Shown here piece after piece: positions 46,336 to 58,142 of a stretch of 64,000 nucleotides of DNA. How positions within the stretch are numbered: the stretch's first letter is position 1; each line of letters starts with the position of its first letter. The DNA lies in NCBI GenBank assembly GCA_003952965.2, contig CM025852.1, positions 15,913,820-15,977,819 of the forward strand. Reading direction: 5' to 3'. The DNA is from Morella rubra. Taxonomy: Eukaryota > Streptophyta > Magnoliopsida > Fagales > Myricaceae. Under the pieces are notes generated by a model. That model was not told the DNA's origin. It did not search any database and saw nothing but the letters and a program-made list of their open reading frames with translations. The position numbers and the translations under genes were made by a program.

Positions 46336-47014
46336 TCATCTCACTTAAGCTACCTCAGTGTCTATTCCGTCACTTTGCTCATATTCATCTTTCCTAAAAG
46401 GACTCTGACTGTAATCACGACCCTTGAATGACCCACAATCACCACGAAAAGTGCATCTCGATAACAAGTATCGTAATCGCCGTGGTTCCACTCATTGAAT
46501 CATCAAATTTACTATTATGCAACTCGTTGACGTGGCCTTAAAATCACGCGTCAGCATTTATCGTTAACGTACAGAGACAAGAGTGAACGGAATGGTCTTT
46601 TTTTCACAGAATATTGACCTCATGAAGCTAATTGTCAATTTTCTTAGCTCGAAGTCCTATTTGCAACAAAACTATACCTTCGGTGCTGTGGGTGCAATTA
46701 GGCATATTTATAATCAATGCAGGAATTCGCGTTTCTGCCGCAGAACAACTGAGACCAAGACAGAGTTAGGAAGGACATGGCCCCCTAGCCCCAGAATACA
46801 GCAAAAACAAAATCCTCAGGCCAAAATATTGGTTTTTTAGAGTGTTTTTGTACTTCCAACATTTTGACACTCCAAATTGTATTAAATGAAAACGACCCTT
46901 CTTTAATCTTTAATCCTAATGACATCTCATAATTTTGGTTTATAAGATGTGCTGGGAAAAATTATTATTCAATTTCTTCAACTCAAGATTGTAGCAAAAC
47001 GATGGAATCACAAA

Positions 47015-47359
47015 TCAGTGACCTTGCCTATTCTTCCTGGGCTTTGATGTGGTCAGGAAATTGGTCTCTCCCGGACAATCGAATTCGCCAAGAAGTTTCC
47101 TGAAGATGTGAAGGTTCAGACAAGGAACGAGCGGGGTGGCATTCAAATTAAAACTCCTGTCTCTACCTATGGAATTGAAAGCAAAATCCTTAAAGACAAA
47201 AGTTCCAGAAATATATTCATTTCGTGTACTCCTGGAAATTAAGGACACGATGTTTCTTTCTTCATTTTGATAACAAACTCCCTCACTGTTTGCAGAAGAG
47301 AACGTCATCCAATGGTGGCAGGAGGAATTTGAAGCCCGGACAACGGCAATCATTTTCAT
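47015..47359 (-). CDS. Unrecognised 114-codon ORF (doubtful)
   Basis: An open frame with three or four cysteines, a WMTFSSANSEG segment and a basic C-terminus KPRKNRQGH. I recognise no family, no splice context and no membrane or signal segment. The identical frame is present in the other arm. It may be chance. Confidence 0.15.
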   Translation of the reverse strand: MKMIAVVRASNSSCHHWMTFSSANSEGVCYQNEERNIVSLISRSTRNEYISGTFVFKDFAFNSIGRDRSFNLNATPLVPCLNLHIFRKLLGEFDCPGETNFLTTSKPRKNRQGH

Positions 47360-47536
47360 TTGCCTCTTTCCTTTTGAAAAATTTGCAGAAAGGTCCGGAC
47401 AATTAGAGTGGATTATTCAAGAAGTACAATATAATGTCAGCCCCACAACTGTTTTTTTTTTTCAGTAACAAGAAAAAATCGTTATATTTGATTTTTGTGC
47501 ACTTAACTCAAACCGACTTGATTTTACTAAAAAATA

Positions 47537-47957
47537 GGAGAAAATACACTTTTCACCCACAAACTATCGGGTAGTGACACATTGCACCTAAATACCATCT
47601 TTAAGACATTGCACCCTTAAACTACCAATGTTAGACACTTTACACCATAAATACCAATGTTAGACACTTTACACCATAAACTACCCACTTTGACACTTTG
47701 CACCCCCAACTATTAATATTAAACAATTTGCACCCTCTATTTGACAATAATACCCTTGAGAAATTAATGAATTGACAACAATATCTTCAATATATGCAAA
47801 ATGGTCAAAGGCATTATCATCATTTTAGTCTAAAAATTTGATAAAGGGTGCAAAGTGTTAAAAATTGGTAGTTAGAGGGTGCAATGTATTAAAATTGGTA
47901 GTTTAAGTGCAAAGTGTAAAACTTACGATAATTGTGGGTGAAAAATGTATTTTTCTA
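47537..47957. mobile_element. MITE-like TIR element (left-arm copy)
   Basis: Termini AGAAAATACACTTTTCACCC and the inverted AGAAAAATACATTTTTCACC bracket about 420 bp made of degenerate alternating phrases (GACACTTTGCACCC, AAACTACCAAT). No coding capacity. A phrase of about 30 bp is duplicated here but single in the other arm. The superfamily could not be decided because no clear target duplication was found. Confidence 0.6.
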
Positions 47958-48164
47958 TACATTAACGTGACTAGAGGTGTAACGACAAATTATAGATACC
48001 GACCCTACTATTTAAGTATAAGTTAAATAAAAAACTTGCTTCTAGCGCGTATGATTGAAATTCAGGTCCACCTACTGGAGTAGGTTTGTTTGGGGAGTGA
48101 AAATATATTTTTTTAACCATTCATAAGGATACGCTAGAAATTCTTTGCAAGGACAGAGCCCAAG

Positions 48165-48482
48165 GGCATGTTCGTGTTGTGAAAAATCGTAGGATTTTAA
48201 AAAAGTTGTGAATATTTATGTTAAATAGTGTTTTATAGGTGTTTGTGTAAAGTAGAGAGAGATAAATTTGATGTAATTTTTTTAATAAAAAAGTATTGAA
48301 ATTTTGTGAAAAAGTATAGAAGAGAAGATTTGTTATAATTTTTTAAAAAAATATTAAGTTTGTGTAAAAAGTTGTTGGAATTGTTGTAAATGTATTGGTG
48401 TTTGTGTTGAATTCTTAAGATGTTTGGTGATAATTTTATTAATGGATTTGAATCTTAAGAAAAAGTTGAACACGAACATGCC
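48165..48482. mobile_element. 318-bp MITE with perfect 14-bp TIRs, left arm only
   Basis: GGCATGTTCGTGTT at the left end is matched by its exact reverse complement at the right end. CCAAG flanks both sides (48160-48164 and 48483-48487) as a possible 5-bp target duplication. The interior is AT-rich and non-coding. The other arm keeps only a short remnant of one terminus and carries different sequence at this place. Confidence 0.75.
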
Positions 48483-48496
48483 CCAAGACTTCCGTT

Positions 48497-48700
48497 ATTT
48501 GACAACTGGGCCTCCTTGAATGAGGCCCAGCTCACTGTCAGGCCTTTCTGTTCAAGAAGTTGAATAGCAGTTGACCCGACCAAACACATAGCAATAGAGG
48601 CATCGAGATTCGAACCCGACACATTGTCATATCTCCTCGTTCGTATAATTGGGAACACAATCCGCCAACTCTCAAAGCCATAGATAGAATCAATCAAAGC
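48497..48700 (-). repeat. Possible SINE-like repeat with B-box
   Basis: On the minus strand GGGTTCGAATCTC (about 48605-48617) resembles a pol III B-box, with a possible A-box-like TTGGCGGATTGTG about 50 bases before it. A GC-richer tail containing GAGCTGGGCC follows. Borders unknown. Mirrored at about 57456-57659. Confidence 0.35.
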
Positions 48701-49115
48701 CCAACTAGGTATGAAAATTTCTATCAGTAAGTTTTTGTTTCCGATTTTTAGCCTTTCTTCACTGATTTAGCTTGCTGGAAATTAGTCAACTGGTGTGAAA
48801 CTGACATTGTCTTCCAAATGTTTGAGAAAATGCCGTTGTGAGTAAAGCAAAAACACATGTTCTTTGTGGTGTTGTTGAAATATGCTCGTAACATTAGGTT
48901 TTCCCATGCATCACATTCTTCGTTTGCGCGTCTGAATAGTAAAGGAATCAATAGTGTAGGATACAGTTAAGTTAGTAAATTGTTAGTTCCATACAACGTG
49001 ATCCTTTTGTGTATTTTCATCTGGGTTCGTGTCAGTTTTGCTTTTCCTCATGAAAAAGAATTCGAATTTGATTGTGGTGTGATATAACCTTTGGCTTGTA
49101 CTAGGAAAGTGCTAG

Positions 49116-50052
49116 ATGGCGTTGAGGCGGTTCTTTGGGTTTTCTGATGGCGAGCTGATGAGGTCAGATGCAAAACCTTGCTCCAGATTGATGAAACAGA
49201 CTGCCGGTATCTTTACCGTTGGAGGAGGATTAGGATTTTGGATTCTTTGTAGATTGCACTATGGTTGGTCCTACTTTTCCTGTTGGTTTTTATATTTGTT
49301 TTTCTACTGTCTGTTTGGATTAAGAAGAGTATTCAATAGAGACGACACAGGGTGTCATCCTTGTGTTGTCTGAGCATATAATGGGGAAGGATAGGAGAGC
49401 ATAGATCTGTCTTTCACAAAATTTCGGATATGCTGTTTAACCCCTGTACTTTCCCTATTTTTTGATGTCTCTTAAGTTTTGAATTTTGATAATTGATTGG
49501 CCTCCAGTTGTAAATATTGGTGGGTATCCGGTTTGCTCATGCAAGACTTTGGTATGGGTTTTTGATTAGGGAAATGTATGGCCTTTAGGACGAATTTCAT
49601 TGGTTCAGTTATATGTGCTGCTTTTAAGAATTGCATAAAAGGTTGTTCAAGAAACTGAATACATCGCAATGTAAGAAAAGGCAAATGATGTGAAAGAATC
49701 ATCTTGCGTCTGGAGATGATTACAACTAAAGGGACCGCACCACTTTGATTTTGCAATGAGGCAGTAAATCTCCATTACTCTTGTTATCACTTTTGTGGTT
49801 CAAGATTACTCTCTTGGTATAGAAAGATCAATTGCACATGAAAGGGACTTTCTTATGCTTTGCCGTTCTTCTTTCTTGCTTGTGATTTTTGTATTTTTTG
49901 TTCATGCAGGTCCCAGAATTACAGTTCCTAGGAGTCTTAGGTGGGCGGCTTGTGGGGCAATATCTGTGAGCTCAACTTCTGCTTTGCTAGTTTGCTTATT
50001 TAGTCCTGAATGTGAACCGCAGAACATAGCGGCATATGATAATAGAAAGTAG
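49116..50052 (+). CDS. Small two-helix membrane protein, two exons
   Basis: Exons 49116-49263 and 49910-50052 join in frame (TATG|GTCCC) to a 96-residue protein. The donor ATG|GTTGGT is weak but keeps the frame, and the acceptor TTCATGCAG is good. Two hydrophobic segments are visible at about residues 30-48 (AGIFTVGGGLGFWILC) and 57-77 (WAACGAISVSSTSALLVCLF), separated by a short basic loop (RITVPRSLR). The N-terminus is basic and mildly amphipathic, which would fit a mitochondrial or other organelle membrane location, but that is inference. I believe it is a conserved plant protein of unknown function and cannot name it. Confidence 0.65.
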
Positions 50053-50059
50053 TGCTAGG

Positions 50060-51066
50060 TTGTTTGTGAAGGTGGGGCGCTTGTCTTAGTCTATTTTCTG
50101 AGTCCTTATGTTGGACCAGTTTTATTTCAAGGACTAACGAGATACAAATTCATGGCATGCTAGATTGATTATCTAGAAGTGCCCTGTCAATTACAAAATG
50201 AGCACGGTTCTTAAATGTTTTGTCTCAAGTGAGAATGCTGTCTTTTTTATTTTCTATAATCGTGCATTTTTGCAGCGATTAAGTGCAGATCATGAGATCA
50301 GAAAAGAAAGAAAGCTATTTATATAGTCAAATAAGAAGGTCTTGCATCTATTGTATACTTATGTTCTCTGAAGTACTTGATTCTAGCTGTTTCATATAAA
50401 TAAACTGCATCATATAAGGCGCATTTATGATGATAAACCATGTTAATAGCTTCTTTATGGTTGCCATTGATCTGCCATTAGGATTGTTTCTGAAGGATTC
50501 AAGTCCAAAAGTCCTCCATGATCTGTCATGATTTTCTCCAATACAAAGACCAAGTCCAGCAACTTAAAATATTAGCCCGGTACAACTGTAGCATCTGTTT
50601 TGGGGAACCAGGCATAAACCCTAACGCATTTTATGCTGAAAAGTTACATAGGACAACGTTGTCACACTTTATTGAAACTACTGCATGCAAACCAGCCATA
50701 TTCAAAAGCTTAAGTCTCAACCCTACCTCGCACCGCGACACTGAATTCTCGAACATAATCTGGCAAATCCTCTACTACTTATGGACTTCAAACAATGATT
50801 GTTCACATTGAAGGATACTTTACCAATTGCAAGCATAAACGTCCCTTTGTTGTTCTTCCCACTGACTCACCCTTTCGGAATAAATGGAGACATCCCATGT
50901 CGTCACATGTTATTTTTCATCCTCTTTTGACGGTATCTTTACTGGAGACGCCGAAGGGAACCAAGTTGATAGAGGGCGAGACCACTAGGCTACGGTCCCA
51001 GTCCTGGCCCAAACTAAGGCCCTGAAGATTCCCAATCCTGGCCCAAATTAAGGCCCTGAAGATTCG

Positions 51067-51101
<35 letters not shown>

Positions 51102-52430
51102 CTCGTTTAAAAAAAGTTCTTGTTTTCAACATGATCACTACGATCTACAACAGTATTTTAGCTTTCCTCTTAAGACATGGGACCAACAGCCTTGCAACCT
51201 AAAACCCGTCCACCTCCTCGCGTGGACTTTCCCAAATGCCGAATGAGATTTTGCAAGACCGCAAAAGAGACAGGTACGACGAGAGACATGAGCCCGGCGT
51301 TCCGGCTGGGTAACATCCACTGCATAATTTAATCTAAAAACAAAAGCGGACTCTATGTCAACGTCAAAATCCCCAGCCTAAATTTGGCACCTTCTTGTTG
51401 CCTGTTGGAGTGATCTTTTACTTATAATATGGGATTAAGCCTCCCTGTCCTTTTAGCTTTCTTGTCTCCTCCTTGCTACCAAAGATAAAACATATCTTTC
51501 TTAATTCTTTTCCGTAAATGTCATCATGGATTCTTGTTTTCTTTTGTTTAAATCATTTTTGATGCGTGAGTTTTATACCATTTTTATAATAGGTCCTTGA
51601 GTTTTAAAATTACAAATTTTAATCCTTTAATTTTGGGCTCTTAAAAAGAGTCATCTGATCAGTTCTTCGTCTAGAGCCTTCTAGCAACAGATAATTAATC
51701 TTAGTAAAAATCCAACTTAGCTGGCTACCCACTCGATGCTCTCACTTATCTAATAGTGAAATAGTGCGTTGGAGTATGAGCTTCAGTTGGATAGGTTGAA
51801 ATGACAACATTTTGTTGGACATGGGAGGACAGTGGATAACGCAACGTCTGTGGCCATTAGAGTTTATTAGACAGATAAGACCATCACAAGATTGACTTGG
51901 AGTCCTATTTAGGTTAGACACAGAACTGACCCGAAAACCCTTTTTTTTTTTTTTTTATAAGTGCCAAAAGTTCAATCCGTCCCTATCAATCACAGAGAAC
52001 ATATTCCCCCCATATGAGACATGCATCAGCCTGATCCTTCAGAAGCAGAAGGAGCCATGCATGTTCCTTGTAAATTTGTAATTCAATGGAGCCTAGGTCA
52101 CCGTGACACTAATAGCCACCGTACACAGAAATTGTATTTTTTATAAATTTCAGAAAACAAGAAATTCCAATGCCTATGAGAAAAAAAAAAAAAAAAATCT
52201 CCATCGTTTGGAGAGTGGATCTCAACTCCCAACTCTCTGTTCTCAGTTCCTCCTTCCACTCTTATTCCCTCTTTTAGGTCTTGCAGACGTTGACAAATCC
52301 CAGATGCACGTGCGTGCCAAGCGAGCATGGGACAGAGGGACAAAAAAAATATATCTGAAAACTGAAATGGCGCAACACGAGTGGTAGTTTATTACTTCAA
52401 GTTGTGGGTGGGCGGCTCCAATGGCTCCCA
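50060..52430. other. Intergenic region, left arm
   Basis: No gene recognised. It contains two copies of a unit of about 36 bp with CCTGGCCCAAA and GGCCCTGAAGATT at about 50997-51064, followed by a CT microsatellite at about 51066-51105, and an A run at 52180-52197. The frame at 50518-50811 (97 codons) shows no family features. A tRNA A-box-like TAGCCTAGTGG reads on the minus strand near 50984-50994. Confidence 0.5.
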
Positions 52431-52540
52431 CTTGTCCTCATGCCCACTTATCTCTCTCTCCTCTCCTCCGTCTGACCCTTTCCCCTTTGTTCTTCTTCCT
52501 CTCCTTTGCTCACTCTAGTCACACCCCTCTAACCCCTCCG

Positions 52541-52555
52541 AACCCTAACCCTAAC
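52541..52555 (+). promoter_or_regulatory. Telo-box-like motif in 5' leader
   Basis: AACCCTAACCCTAAC lies 11 bases before the ATG of the desulfhydrase gene, in a CT-rich leader. Telo-boxes are common near the transcription start of plant housekeeping genes. Mirrored at about 53597-53611. Confidence 0.5.
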
Positions 52556-52565
52556 CTCACACACC

Positions 52566-53087
52566 ATGGCCACCAACCACCTCAACGGTGACACTAATAG
52601 CCACCTCCCCAAAAAACCCAAACTTTCTTCTGCTACCGCTTCCTTCATCACACCCTCGGAAATCCAGTCAGAATTCTCACACCACGACCCCTCCGTCGCC
52701 CGTATCAACAACGGCAGCTTCGGCTGCTGTCCGGCCTCCATTATCGAAGCCCAGCAGCACCTCCAGCTCCAATTCCTCCGCCAACCCGACGACTTCTACT
52801 TCAACCACCTCAAGGATGGGATTCTCCAATCCCGAACTATCATCAAGCGGCTCATCAACGCTGATCATGTGGATGAGGTATCAATCGTTGACAACGCCAC
52901 CACCGCCGCCGCCATCTTCCTCCAACGCATCGCCTGGGCCTTCGCTGAGGGCCATTTCGATAAGGGAGACGTCGCCATTATGCTCCACTACGCCTACGGC
53001 GCCGTCAAGAAGTCCATCGAGGCTTATGTCACGCGCGCTGGTGGGTGCGTAATCGAGGTACAGTTGCCTTTTCCCGTCAATTCCGAC
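52566..53087 (+). CDS. LCD: L-cysteine desulfhydrase / isopenicillin-N-epimerase-like enzyme, 5' part (truncated at axis)
   Basis: From the ATG at 52566 the frame gives MATNHLNGD and continues 166 codons to the axis at 53064, plus a few more codons through the loop. Blocks ARINNGSFGCCP, FLRQPDDFYFN, INADHVDEVSIVDNATTAAA and LPFPVNSD match the plant class V PLP-dependent enzyme typified by Arabidopsis LCD (At3g62130), which releases H2S, pyruvate and ammonia from L-cysteine. The Arabidopsis protein is about 454 residues, so only the first third is here. The PLP-binding lysine and the whole C-terminal domain are missing because the sequence turns back on itself. The start is supported by the family N-terminus and a CT-rich leader. 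Confidence 0.85.
53065..53087. other. Palindrome 2 loop (axis), 23 bp
   Basis: CAGT at 53061-53064 pairs with ACTG at 53088-53091, and the next pair outward-in (T against C) fails, giving a 23-base loop. Read on the plus strand the loop continues the reading frame of the interrupted gene (LPFPVNSD), so it is genuine gene sequence present once. Confidence 0.95.
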
Positions 53088-53586
53088 ACTGTACCTCGAT
53101 TACGCACCCACCAGCGCGCGTGACATAAGCCTCGATGGACTTCTTGACGGCGCCGTAGGCGTAGTGGAGCATAATGGCGACGTCTCCCTTATCGAAATGG
53201 CCCTCAGCGAAGGCCCAGGCGATGCGTTGGAGGAAGATGGCGGCGGCGGTGGTGGCGTTGTCAACGATTGATACCTCATCCACATGATCAGCGTTGATGA
53301 GCCGCTTGATGATAGTTCGGGATTGGAGAATCCCATCCTTGAGGTGGTTGAAGTAGAAGTCGTCGGGTTGGCGGAGGAATTGGAGCTGGAGGTGCTGCTG
53401 GGCTTCGATAATGGAGGCCGGACAGCAGCCGAAGCTGCCGTTGTTGATACGGGCGACGGAGGGGTCGTGGTGTGAGAATTCTGACTGGATTTCCGAGGGT
53501 GTGATGAAGGAAGCGGTAGCAGAAGAAAGTTTGGGTTTTTTGGGGAGGTGGCTATTAGTGTCACCGTTGAGGTGGTTGGTGGCCAT
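53088..53586 (-). CDS. LCD: L-cysteine desulfhydrase-like, 5' part (mirror copy, truncated at axis)
   Basis: Inverted duplicate of 52566-53064 encoding the same 166 residues. After the axis its frame reads into the reversed loop and stops within a few codons (EVQCRN). Neither copy can encode an enzyme. The two halves face each other head to head through their internal coding sequence, which is not a normal arrangement for a duplicated gene. Confidence 0.85.
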
Positions 53587-53719
53587 GGTGTGTGAGGTTA
53601 GGGTTAGGGTTCGGAGGGGTTAGAGGGGTGTGACTAGAGTGAGCAAAGGAGAGGAAGAAGAACAAAGGGGAAAGGGTCAGACGGAGGAGAGGAGAGAGAG
53701 ATAAGTGGGCATGAGGACA

Positions 53720-55055
53720 AGTGGGAGCCATTGGAGCCGCCCACCCACAACTTGAAGTAATAAACTACCACTCGTGTTGCGCCATTTCAGTTTTCAGATA
53801 TATTTTTTTTGTCCCTCTGTCCCATGCTCGCTTGGCACGCACGTGCATCTGGGATTTGTCAACGTCTGCAAGACCTAAAAGAGGGAATAAGAGTGGAAGG
53901 AGGGAACTGAGAACAGAGAGTTGGGAGTTGAGAATCACTCTCCAAACGATGGAGTCGTTTTTTTTTTTTTTTCTCATAGGCATTGGAATTTCTTGTTTTC
54001 TGAAATTTATAAAAAATACAATTTCTGTGTACGGTGGCTATTAGTGTCACGGTGACCTAGGCTCCATTGAATTACAAATTTACAAGGAACATGCATGGCT
54101 CCTTCTGCTTCTGAAGGATCAGGCTGATGCATGTCTCATATGGGGGGAATATGTTCTCTGTGATTGATAGGGACGGATTGAACTTTTGGCACTTATAAAA
54201 AAAAAAAAAAAAAGGGTTTTCGGGTCAGTTCTGTGTCTAACCTAAATAGGACTCCAAGTCAATCTTGTGATGGTCTTATCTGTCTAATAAACTCTAATGG
54301 CCACAGACGTTGCGTTATCCACTGTCCTCCCATGTCCAACAAAATGTTGTCATTTCAACCTATCCAACTGAAGCTCATACTCCAACGCACTATTTCACTA
54401 TTAGATAAGTGAGAGCATCGAGTGGGTAGCCAGCTAAGTTGGATTTTTACTAAGATTAATTATCTGTTGCTAGAAGGCTCTAGACGAAGAACTGATCAGA
54501 TGACTCTTTTTAAGAGCCCAAAATTAAAGGATTAAAATTTGTAATTTTAAAACTCAAGGACCTATTATAAAAATGGTATAAAACTCACGCATCAAAAATG
54601 ATTTAAACAAAAGAAAACAAGAATCCATGATGACATTTACGGAAAAGAATTAAGAAAGATATGTTTTATCTTTGGTAGCAAGGAGGAGACAAGAAAGCTA
54701 AAAGGACAGGGAGGCTTAATCCCATATTATAAGTAAAAGATCACTCCAACAGGCAACAAGAAGGTGCCAAATTTAGGCTGGGGATTTTGACGTTGACATA
54801 GAGTCCGCTTTTGTTTTTAGATTAAATTATGCAGTGGATGTTACCCAGCCGGAACGCCGGGCTCATGTCTCTCGTCGTACCTGTCTCTTTTGCGGTCTTG
54901 CAAAATCTCATTCGGCATTTGGGAAAGTCCACGCGAGGAGGTGGACGGGTTTTAGGTTGCAAGGCTGTTGGTCCCATGTCTTAAGAGGAAAGCTAAAATA
55001 CTGTTGTAGATCGTAGTGATCATGTTGAAAACAAGAACTTTTTTTAAACGAGAAG

Positions 55056-55089
<34 letters not shown>

Positions 55090-56100
55090 CGAATCTTCAG
55101 GGCCTTAATTTGGGCCAGGATTGGGAATCTTCAGGGCCTTAGTTTGGGCCAGGACTGGGACCGTAGCCTAGTGGTCTCGCCCTCTATCAACTTGGTTCCC
55201 TTCGGCGTCTCCAGTAAAGATACCGTCAAAAGAGGATGAAAAATAACATGTGACGACATGGGATGTCTCCATTTATTCCGAAAGGGTGAGTCAGTGGGAA
55301 GAACAACAAAGGGACGTTTATGCTTGCAATTGGTAAAGTATCCTTCAATGTGAACAATCATTGTTTGAAGTCCATAAGTAGTAGAGGATTTGCCAGATTA
55401 TGTTCGAGAATTCAGTGTCGCGGTGCGAGGTAGGGTTGAGACTTAAGCTTTTGAATATGGCTGGTTTGCATGCAGTAGTTTCAATAAAGTGTGACAACGT
55501 TGTCCTATGTAACTTTTCAGCATAAAATGCGTTAGGGTTTATGCCTGGTTCCCCAAAACAGATGCTACAGTTGTACCGGGCTAATATTTTAAGTTGCTGG
55601 ACTTGGTCTTTGTATTGGAGAAAATCATGACAGATCATGGAGGACTTTTGGACTTGAATCCTTCAGAAACAATCCTAATGGCAGATCAATGGCAACCATA
55701 AAGAAGCTATTAACATGGTTTATCATCATAAATGCGCCTTATATGATGCAGTTTATTTATATGAAACAGCTAGAATCAAGTACTTCAGAGAACATAAGTA
55801 TACAATAGATGCAAGACCTTCTTATTTGACTATATAAATAGCTTTCTTTCTTTTCTGATCTCATGATCTGCACTTAATCGCTGCAAAAATGCACGATTAT
55901 AGAAAATAAAAAAGACAGCATTCTCACTTGAGACAAAACATTTAAGAACCGTGCTCATTTTGTAATTGACAGGGCACTTCTAGATAATCAATCTAGCATG
56001 CCATGAATTTGTATCTCGTTAGTCCTTGAAATAAAACTGGTCCAACATAAGGACTCAGAAAATAGACTAAGACAAGCGCCCCACCTTCACAAACAACCTA
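53720..56100. other. Intergenic region, right arm (mirror of 50060-52430)
   Basis: It contains the mirrored A/T run (53953-53971), GA microsatellite (about 55047-55086) and the duplicated 36-bp unit (about 55088-55155). Near the homopolymer the arms differ by a handful of bases. Confidence 0.5.
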
Positions 56101-56103
56101 GCA

Positions 56104-57040
56104 CTACTTTCTATTATCATATGCCGCTATGTTCTGCGGTTCACATTCAGGACTAAATAAGCAAACTAGCAAAGCAGAAGTTGAGCTCACAGATATTGCC
56201 CCACAAGCCGCCCACCTAAGACTCCTAGGAACTGTAATTCTGGGACCTGCATGAACAAAAAATACAAAAATCACAAGCAAGAAAGAAGAACGGCAAAGCA
56301 TAAGAAAGTCCCTTTCATGTGCAATTGATCTTTCTATACCAAGAGAGTAATCTTGAACCACAAAAGTGATAACAAGAGTAATGGAGATTTACTGCCTCAT
56401 TGCAAAATCAAAGTGGTGCGGTCCCTTTAGTTGTAATCATCTCCAGACGCAAGATGATTCTTTCACATCATTTGCCTTTTCTTACATTGCGATGTATTCA
56501 GTTTCTTGAACAACCTTTTATGCAATTCTTAAAAGCAGCACATATAACTGAACCAATGAAATTCGTCCTAAAGGCCATACATTTCCCTAATCAAAAACCC
56601 ATACCAAAGTCTTGCATGAGCAAACCGGATACCCACCAATATTTACAACTGGAGGCCAATCAATTATCAAAATTCAAAACTTAAGAGACATCAAAAAATA
56701 GGGAAAGTACAGGGGTTAAACAGCATATCCGAAATTTTGTGAAAGACAGATCTATGCTCTCCTATCCTTCCCCATTATATGCTCAGACAACACAAGGATG
56801 ACACCCTGTGTCGTCTCTATTGAATACTCTTCTTAATCCAAACAGACAGTAGAAAAACAAATATAAAAACCAACAGGAAAAGTAGGACCAACCATAGTGC
56901 AATCTACAAAGAATCCAAAATCCTAATCCTCCTCCAACGGTAAAGATACCGGCAGTCTGTTTCATCAATCTGGAGCAAGGTTTTGCATCTGACCTCATCA
57001 GCTCGCCATCAGAAAACCCAAAGAACCGCCTCAACGCCAT
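56104..57040 (-). CDS. Small two-helix membrane protein, two exons (mirror copy)
   Basis: Exons 57040-56893 and 56246-56104, identical product of 96 residues to the gene at 49116-50052, including the intron. See that entry for features. Confidence 0.65.
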
Positions 57041-57455
57041 CTAGCACTTTCCTAGTACAAGCCAAAGGTTATATCACACCACAATCAAATTCGAATTCTT
57101 TTTCATGAGGAAAAGCAAAACTGACACGAACCCAGATGAAAATACACAAAAGGATCACGTTGTATGGAACTAACAATTTACTAACTTAACTGTATCCTAC
57201 ACTATTGATTCCTTTACTATTCAGACGCGCAAACGAAGAATGTGATGCATGGGAAAACCTAATGTTACGAGCATATTTCAACAACACCACAAAGAACATG
57301 TGTTTTTGCTTTACTCACAACGGCATTTTCTCAAACATTTGGAAGACAATGTCAGTTTCACACCAGTTGACTAATTTCCAGCAAGCTAAATCAGTGAAGA
57401 AAGGCTAAAAATCGGAAACAAAAACTTACTGATAGAAATTTTCATACCTAGTTGG

Positions 57456-57659
57456 GCTTTGATTGATTCTATCTATGGCTTTGAGAGTTGGCGGATTGTG
57501 TTCCCAATTATACGAACGAGGAGATATGACAATGTGTCGGGTTCGAATCTCGATGCCTCTATTGCTATGTGTTTGGTCGGGTCAACTGCTATTCAACTTC
57601 TTGAACAGAAAGGCCTGACAGTGAGCTGGGCCTCATTCAAGGAGGCCCAGTTGTCAAAT
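57456..57659 (+). repeat. Possible SINE-like repeat with B-box (mirror copy)
   Basis: Mirror of 48497-48700, with GGGTTCGAATCTC on the plus strand near 57539. Confidence 0.35.
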
Positions 57660-57679
57660 AACGGAAGTCTTGGGGCATG

Positions 57680-57945
57680 TTCGTGCAACTTTCTAAGATC
57701 CAAATTTAAAAAAATTAAAAAACACTTTTCATTATACATTCACCCTAAACTACCAATTTTGACACATTCACCCTTTAACTACCAATTTTTAACATTTTTT
57801 TTATAAATTTTAAACTAAAATGTAATCCCTTAATATTTTTCAATTCATTAATTTTCAATATTATTGTCAAATTAGGGTGCAAAGTGTTTACAAAGTTAGT
57901 TTAGGAAAATGTATAACATTTTTTACAATTCTTTGATATTTGGGC
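57680..57945. mobile_element. Right-arm-specific MITE-like insertion
   Basis: Where the left arm has the 318-bp MITE, this arm has about 265 bp of AT-rich sequence with phrases of the 47537-type element (AAACTACCAATTTT, GGGTGCAAAGTG). It is preceded by a remnant GGGGCATGTTCGTG at about 57670-57683 of the other MITE terminus. The arms are therefore structurally different here. Confidence 0.7.
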
Positions 57946-58142
57946 TCTGTCCTTGCAAAGAATTTCTAGCGTATCCTTATGAATGGTTAAAAAAATATAT
58001 TTTCACTCCCCAAACAAACCTACTCCAGTAGGTGGACCTGAATTTCAATCATACGCGCTAGAAGCAAGTTTTTTATTTAACTTATACTTAAATAGTAGGG
58101 TCGGTATCTATAATTTGTCGTTACACCTCTAGTCACGTTAAT

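Noticed and set aside
52541-52555. Interstitial telomere repeat marking a chromosome fusion at palindrome 2
   Set aside because: Only two CCCTAA units are present, in a CT-rich leader just before a start codon, and they are mirrored some 510 bp from the axis; a telo-box promoter motif explains them better.
52588-53052. 154-codon Ser/Thr/Pro-rich frame overlapping the desulfhydrase exon
   Set aside because: It is the alternate frame of a GC-biased exon whose main frame matches a known enzyme.
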